This document shows, one piece after another, positions 59,857-64,000 of a stretch of 64,000 nt of DNA. Where the stretch lies: NCBI RefSeq assembly GCF_042680125.1, contig NZ_JBHTNY010000019.1. One strand, 5' to 3'. How positions within the stretch are numbered: position 1 is the stretch's first letter; every line of letters starts with the position of its first letter. Source of the stretch: Robinsoniella peoriensis (GTDB lineage: Bacteria; Bacillota; Clostridia; Lachnospirales; Lachnospiraceae). The position numbers and the translations under genes were made by a program. A model generated the notes under the pieces. It was not told where the DNA came from, did no database searches, and saw only the letters and a list, made by a program, of their open reading frames with translations.

Positions 59857-61788
59857 ATGTTTAAAAAATTATTCAGCCCAATTAAAATCAGGGGCATGGA
59901 ACTGCAAAATCGTATTGTTATGCCGGCAATGGGCACAAGAATGGCAAGCGAGAAAAGCGAGGTTACCCAGAGACTGATCGATTATCATGAGGCAAGGGCA
60001 AAAGGCGGCTGCGGGCTTAATATTGTAGAGGTGGCTGCAGTGCATACGCCGAGTGCACCAGCTCATTTTGTTTCGATCAGCGAAGATTCTTATATTGAGG
60101 GTCATCTGAGGCTGACAGATGCCATTCACAGAGCAGGAGGGAAGGCAGGGATTCAGTTGTGGCAGGGGTCAATTGCTACGGTAATGGATCCGAAGGCAAA
60201 AATGCTGGTGGTGAATGACATGAATTTTGGAAACTATACACTTCCGGCAATTGAAAAAGAAGAGATTGCGGAAATAATAGAATGTTATGGAAAAGCAGCC
60301 GGCAGATGTGTAACAGCAGGTTACGACTGCATTGAGTTTCATTGTGCCCATAATTATCTCCCTCATTCCTTCTTAAGCGGAGGACTGAACCACAGGACGG
60401 ATGAATATGGGGGAAGTTTTGAAAACCGTGCCCGGTTCCCGCTGGAATGTATCCGGGCAATCCGGGAAAACATACCGGAGGATATGCCGCTGTTCATGAG
60501 GATTGATGCCCACGACGATTTTCTTCCCCAGGGTCTGACAATCGAAGAAGTAATTCGGTTTAGCAGGCTGGCTCAGGATGCGGGGGTAGACGTCCTGGAT
60601 GTTTCCAGAGGAAATATCATAACGGCAGCGTCTCTGTATGAGGTACCGCCCATTGATGTGCCAAATGGATTTAATGTGGAAAATGCCAATCGTATACGGC
60701 GTGAAACCGGTATGGTCACAATTGCGGTAGGAAGAATAAACACTGCCCAGCTGGCTGAAGATATCCTGGAGCAGGAGAAAGCAGATATGATTGTTATGGG
60801 GAGGGCGCAGCTGGCAGATCCCGAATTTGCAAATAAGGCAAAGGAAGGAAGAGTCAGGGACATTATTCATTGTGTTGGCTGTGACCAGGGATGCTATGAT
60901 GGATTCTGTGATATTGTAAACCGTCCGTTCATTACCTGCATGAGAAATCCGGCATTGGGACACGAGAAGGAGCACCGGTTAGAAAAAGCGGCAAGCCCCA
61001 GGAAAGTTTTGATAGCCGGCGGAGGTATGGGAGGAATGGAAGCTGCAGTGGTACTAAAAGAACGGGGACATTTACCTGTAATTTTTGAATCCGGTGATCA
61101 TTTAGGCGGTCAGTTTATTACAGCAGGAGAAGCACCCGGTAAGGCAGAAATGAAAAATGCAGCAATATCTTTTGCAGAACAGGTAGAAAGGGCCGGTATC
61201 CCGGTACATTACGATGCCGAAGTAACGCCCGCTCTTATTCGGGAGGAATTACCGGATGCTGTAATTCTGGCAATTGGGTCATCACCAATTGTTCTGAACC
61301 TGGAGGGCATAGAGAGTCTGCCTGTCTATGAAGCACATGAGGTCCTGGATGGCAGGGCTGATCCAAAAGGTGATATCTGTGTGATTGGCGGAGGGCTGGT
61401 GGGACTGGAAACGGCAGATGCATTAGCTTCGGCAGGACACAAGGTTAAGGTAGTGGAAATGAAAGAAACAGCCGGTGAGGATTTGGGCAGTCTGAGAAAA
61501 ATTGCGGTAATGCAGAAAATGCAAAGTCTGGGTGTTGAGATTATAACAAAAGCAGTGTGTAAAGAGGTCTGTGCTCAGGGTGTGGTAACGTATCAGAAGG
61601 ACAGGGAATCGATAGTAACCTGTGACAGTGTTGTAGTTGCAGCAGGCTCCAGGGCGAATGACAGTACGGCACTTACAGCAGTCTGTGATGAATTAGAGAT
61701 ACCGTATTATGTAATTGGAGATGCAAAAAGGGCAAGGCGTGCACTGGATGCAATTGCGGAAGGGTACGAAACAGCCCGAAATCTTTGA
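59857..61788 (+). CDS. BaiCD-like NAD(P)H-dependent flavin enone reductase
   Basis: A 643-residue enzyme of the 2,4-dienoyl-CoA reductase/OYE type. An FMN TIM barrel (1-370) carries HCAHNYLPHSFLSGG, DEYGGSFENRAR and DVSRGN. A four-cysteine cluster-binding motif (HCVGCDQGCYDGFC) follows, then the FAD domain (VLIAGGGMGGMEAAV) and NAD-binding domain (CVIGGGLVGLETADAL). The text of the barrel closely recalls BaiCD (3-oxo-delta4-cholenoic acid reductase) from the bile acid 7-dehydroxylation operon. Related enzymes act on other steroids and enones, so the substrate stays open. GGAGG precedes the ATG. Confidence 0.85.
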   Translation: MFKKLFSPIKIRGMELQNRIVMPAMGTRMASEKSEVTQRLIDYHEARAKGGCGLNIVEVAAVHTPSAPAHFVSISEDSYIEGHLRLTDAIHRAGGKAGIQLWQGSIATVMDPKAKMLVVNDMNFGNYTLPAIEKEEIAEIIECYGKAAGRCVTAGYDCIEFHCAHNYLPHSFLSGGLNHRTDEYGGSFENRARFPLECIRAIRENIPEDMPLFMRIDAHDDFLPQGLTIEEVIRFSRLAQDAGVDVLDVSRGNIITAASLYEVPPIDVPNGFNVENANRIRRETGMVTIAVGRINTAQLAEDILEQEKADMIVMGRAQLADPEFANKAKEGRVRDIIHCVGCDQGCYDGFCDIVNRPFITCMRNPALGHEKEHRLEKAASPRKVLIAGGGMGGMEAAVVLKERGHLPVIFESGDHLGGQFITAGEAPGKAEMKNAAISFAEQVERAGIPVHYDAEVTPALIREELPDAVILAIGSSPIVLNLEGIESLPVYEAHEVLDGRADPKGDICVIGGGLVGLETADALASAGHKVKVVEMKETAGEDLGSLRKIAVMQKMQSLGVEIITKAVCKEVCAQGVVTYQKDRESIVTCDSVVVAAGSRANDSTALTAVCDELEIPYYVIGDAKRARRALDAIAEGYETARNL

Positions 61789-61845
61789 ATTAACACAAAT
61801 GTATAATCATGTGGCAGATATGTAATGGAAAGGGGCGTTTTTAGG

Positions 61846-63783
61846 ATGAAATCAAAATTATTTGAAGAATTACAAATTGGATCCATGAAGATGAAGAACA
61901 GAACATTTATGGCACCTATGTCACTGGGATATGAAAGCCAGGATGGAACTGTAAATGAGAGAATGCAGGATTACTGGCTGGCCAGGGCAAAAGGAGGTAC
62001 CGGATGTATTATCCTGGATGCTTTGTCTGTGGACCCGGGCGTTCCGTATCTGGGGAATACGCTGTGCTTTCGAAATGAGGAAAGTATTGCATCTTATAAG
62101 GAGTTTACAGATAAAATTCATGCCTATGGAACAAAGATTATTCCGCAGATCACACATCCGGGACCGGAAAGTGTAAGCGCATTTTTTGGTGCGCCGCCTA
62201 AGGCAAGCAGTGTGTATATCAACTCGATGGGGCAGAAGACAAGGGAACTTGCAATAGAAGAAATTCCCGAAATAATTGCACAATATGCACAGACCTCCTA
62301 TCAGGCAAAGCAGGCGGGATTCGATGGTATTGAGCTGCACTGTGCCCATGCATATATGCTCCTTGGATCATTCCTTTCACCCATGAGAAATAAGCGTACA
62401 GACGCCTATGGCGGCTCACTGGACAACAGAGCAAGACTGCTGTTGGAAGTAATCGATGCAATCAAAGCAAAGTGCGGACCGGATTTTCCGATTGTTCTTA
62501 GAATCAGCGGCAGTGAGCGAGATGAACAGGGAAATACCATAGAGGACATGAAGTATCTGGTTCCCAAATTAATTGCTCACGGAATCGATGCATTTGAGGT
62601 GAGCGGGGGAACCCAGTATGAACGCTGCAATAAGATTATTCCATGCCATGGAGAAAGGATGGGGGTCAATGTACCTGAGGCGCAGGAGCTTAAAAAAATA
62701 GCAACGGTACCAGTAATTGTTGTGGGAAAGATTAATGATCCGGCTTATGCAATGTATCTTACGGACAGTGAACTGGTGGACGGCGTTGTTATCGGAAGGG
62801 CACTGCTTTCGGATCCGGAATTTGTAAATAAGGCACAGGCAGGTAGGATGGATGAAATTGCACCTTGTGCATCCTGCGGAATTGGATGCATTGGCGAGCA
62901 GACGAAGAGACGTCCGGCATCCTGCGTCATTAATCCGGCATTGGGCAGGGAAGCCGAGATGGAGCTGCTACCCGCAAAAGAATTAAAAAAAGTGGCGGTT
63001 GTTGGAGGCGGTATCGGAGGTATGGCTAGTGCCAGGGCATTTGCATTATGCGGACATCAGGTAACCTTGTTTGAAGAAAGCGACAGGCTGGGCGGACAGA
63101 TGAATGCAGCCTGTATCCCTCCCCACAAACAGGAACTCAGCAGATGGATTGTATATCTTCAAAATGAAATAGCCCGGCTTGGGATTCCGGTTAAATGCGG
63201 AGTCCATGTAATGAAAGAAACATTAGAGGAATACAAACCTGATATTGTAATAATAGCAACCGGAGCAAAGGAAATTATCCCGCCAATTTCCGGGATTGAA
63301 AAAGATTCTGCAATCACGGCACAAAAAGTGCTGAATAATGAAGTTCCGGTTATTGGAGGCAATGTGCTGGTAGTAGGCGGCGGTATGGTAGGCTGTGAAG
63401 TGTGCGAACACCTGATGCATCAAAAGAGAGGCGCACTAAATGTCACCATGATTGAAATGGCAGATGCAATTGGAGCCGGAATGGTACCAAATAATCAACT
63501 TCCCACCATGAACCGCCTTCACCATCTGGGGATACGGATGATGACAGGTACTAAATTATTATCGGTAAATGGAAACGAGGCAGAAGTGGAATCGCCGGCA
63601 GGCATAGAAACGATGACCGGATTTACCCACATCATATATGCCTGTGGCTCCAGGGCTGAGAATAAACTGTATGAAGAAGTAAAGGATTCCTTTGAAAAGG
63701 TAATCTGCATCGGTGATGCAAAAGGAGCAAGACAGGCGTTAGAGGCAGTCCGGGAAGGGTGGGAGGCTGCTTTAGAGGCTTAG
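61846..63783 (+). CDS. BaiH-like NAD(P)H-dependent flavin enone reductase
   Basis: A 645-residue enzyme of the same build: FMN barrel with HCAHAYMLLGSFLSPMRNKR and DAYGGSLDNRAR, EVSGGTQYE, iron-sulfur cluster motif CASCGIGCIGEQ then a fourth cysteine, FAD site VVGGGIGGMASARA and NAD site VLVVGGGMVGCEVCE. These stretches recall BaiH rather than BaiCD. It follows the BaiCD-like gene by 57 bases, so the two are probably co-transcribed. The start at 61846 fits the family; the upstream ATG at 61825 carries the ribosome site. No other bai genes are in the window. Confidence 0.85.
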   Translation: MKSKLFEELQIGSMKMKNRTFMAPMSLGYESQDGTVNERMQDYWLARAKGGTGCIILDALSVDPGVPYLGNTLCFRNEESIASYKEFTDKIHAYGTKIIPQITHPGPESVSAFFGAPPKASSVYINSMGQKTRELAIEEIPEIIAQYAQTSYQAKQAGFDGIELHCAHAYMLLGSFLSPMRNKRTDAYGGSLDNRARLLLEVIDAIKAKCGPDFPIVLRISGSERDEQGNTIEDMKYLVPKLIAHGIDAFEVSGGTQYERCNKIIPCHGERMGVNVPEAQELKKIATVPVIVVGKINDPAYAMYLTDSELVDGVVIGRALLSDPEFVNKAQAGRMDEIAPCASCGIGCIGEQTKRRPASCVINPALGREAEMELLPAKELKKVAVVGGGIGGMASARAFALCGHQVTLFEESDRLGGQMNAACIPPHKQELSRWIVYLQNEIARLGIPVKCGVHVMKETLEEYKPDIVIIATGAKEIIPPISGIEKDSAITAQKVLNNEVPVIGGNVLVVGGGMVGCEVCEHLMHQKRGALNVTMIEMADAIGAGMVPNNQLPTMNRLHHLGIRMMTGTKLLSVNGNEAEVESPAGIETMTGFTHIIYACGSRAENKLYEEVKDSFEKVICIGDAKGARQALEAVREGWEAALEA

Positions 63784-63852
63784 GTGCTCCGTATGCAGGC
63801 GTTAGGGTGGAGCTAGACATATCCTAGCCACCCCGGTTGCCAATTAGTTACT

Positions 63853-63895
63853 AAAAATAGTCGTTCACTGGTCAAGGTGAGAGCGACTATTTTTT
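63853..63895 (+). terminator. Terminator after the flavoenzyme pair
   Basis: AAAAATAGTCG (63853-63863) pairs with CGACTATTTTT near 63884-63895, with a T run. A second hairpin (GGGTGG...CCACCC, 63805-63833) lies just before it. Confidence 0.75.
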
Positions 63896-63995
63896 ACGTA
63901 TTCTTGAAAATTAAGTATTGATATGGATAGGCTACAATAAATTGGACAGATATTTTAAGGTCATGTAAAATAAAAGAAACAAAGGAGCAGACAAC

Positions 63996-64000
63996 ATGGC
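63996..64000 (+). CDS. Possible start of a further gene, cut by the window end
   Basis: ATG at 63996 has AAAGGAG nine bases upstream. Only five bases are inside the window, so nothing can be said of the product. Confidence 0.3.

Noticed and set aside
63896..63990. Possible insertion sequence end near the window edge
   Set aside because: The AT-rich stretch between the terminator and the last ATG resembles IS flanks only loosely; no inverted repeat pair or transposase is inside the window.

Overview
The window (about 43 % GC by eye) looks like chromosome of a gut Lachnospiraceae bacterium (Clostridium cluster XIVa, Blautia/Ruminococcus-like). The reasons are AGGAGG-type ribosome sites with short AT-rich spacers, galacto-N-biose phosphorylase, FtsX/DISM/ANTAR families typical of gut Clostridia, very large secreted GH43 proteins with LamG, Ig-like and InlB-type modules, and BaiCD/BaiH-like flavoenzymes. 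This is inference from family content; no database was searched.

Layout. 1-3.1 kb: 3' end of a GH112 phosphorylase, a His-less HPr-like protein, an AlbA_2/ATPase regulator and a DUF6951 protein. 3.2-6 kb: a reverse-strand two-component pair (7TM-DISM kinase plus winged-helix regulator) with a decayed PAS fragment behind it. 6.1-8 kb: XRE regulator with a membrane partner, Nudix hydrolase and YbaK deacylase. 8-10.75 kb (reverse): dipeptide epimerase, apparently started at AUU, then an alanine/glycine-type symporter. 11-19.9 kb: one nucleoside salvage operon (deoB, cdd, NupOPQ-like ABC transporter, deoC, BMP lipoprotein, Crp/Fnr regulator, udp) ending at a strong terminator. 20-22.5 kb: TMEM198-like membrane protein and a glycine-riboswitch-controlled symporter. 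22.7-26 kb: PD-(D/E)XK protein and the reverse-strand glnA-ANTAR operon, with an attenuator in its leader. 26.1-32.4 kb: MacB/FtsX-type exporter with an enormous coiled coil, then an RsmF-like rRNA methyltransferase.

32.7-50.1 kb is a four-gene secreted locus, probably for arabinan or arabinoxylan side chains. It holds a 2582-aa double-GH43 protein, a 748-aa arabinanase-like GH43, a 960-aa LamG/Ig protein with no catalytic domain, and a 1341-aa GH43 protein. Lysine-rich Ig-like (BIG_2-type) tails recur and may hold the proteins on the cell wall. 50.6-53.3 kb: tRNA-Pro(CGG), a second His-less HPr-like protein, an SGNH-like surface protein and a membrane protein. 53.7-57.9 kb: an OmpR-type two-component system with an unknown membrane-anchored protein, a VanY-like D,D-carboxypeptidase and an acylphosphatase. 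An 11-bp-period direct repeat upstream of both the regulator and the carboxypeptidase gene suggests a shared binding box. 58-63.8 kb: GNAT acetyltransferase, an AraC regulator with two HTH domains, and a BaiCD-like/BaiH-like enone reductase pair.

Three full copies of a 164-bp non-coding palindromic element with TAGAGCGTGTTT-type ends are scattered here, plus decayed or internally deleted relatives. One copy supplies the stop codon of the ANTAR gene. The points I find most worth checking are this element family, the AUU start, the ANTAR pseudo-receiver with its glnA attenuator, the duplicated regulator box and the BaiCD/BaiH-like pair.
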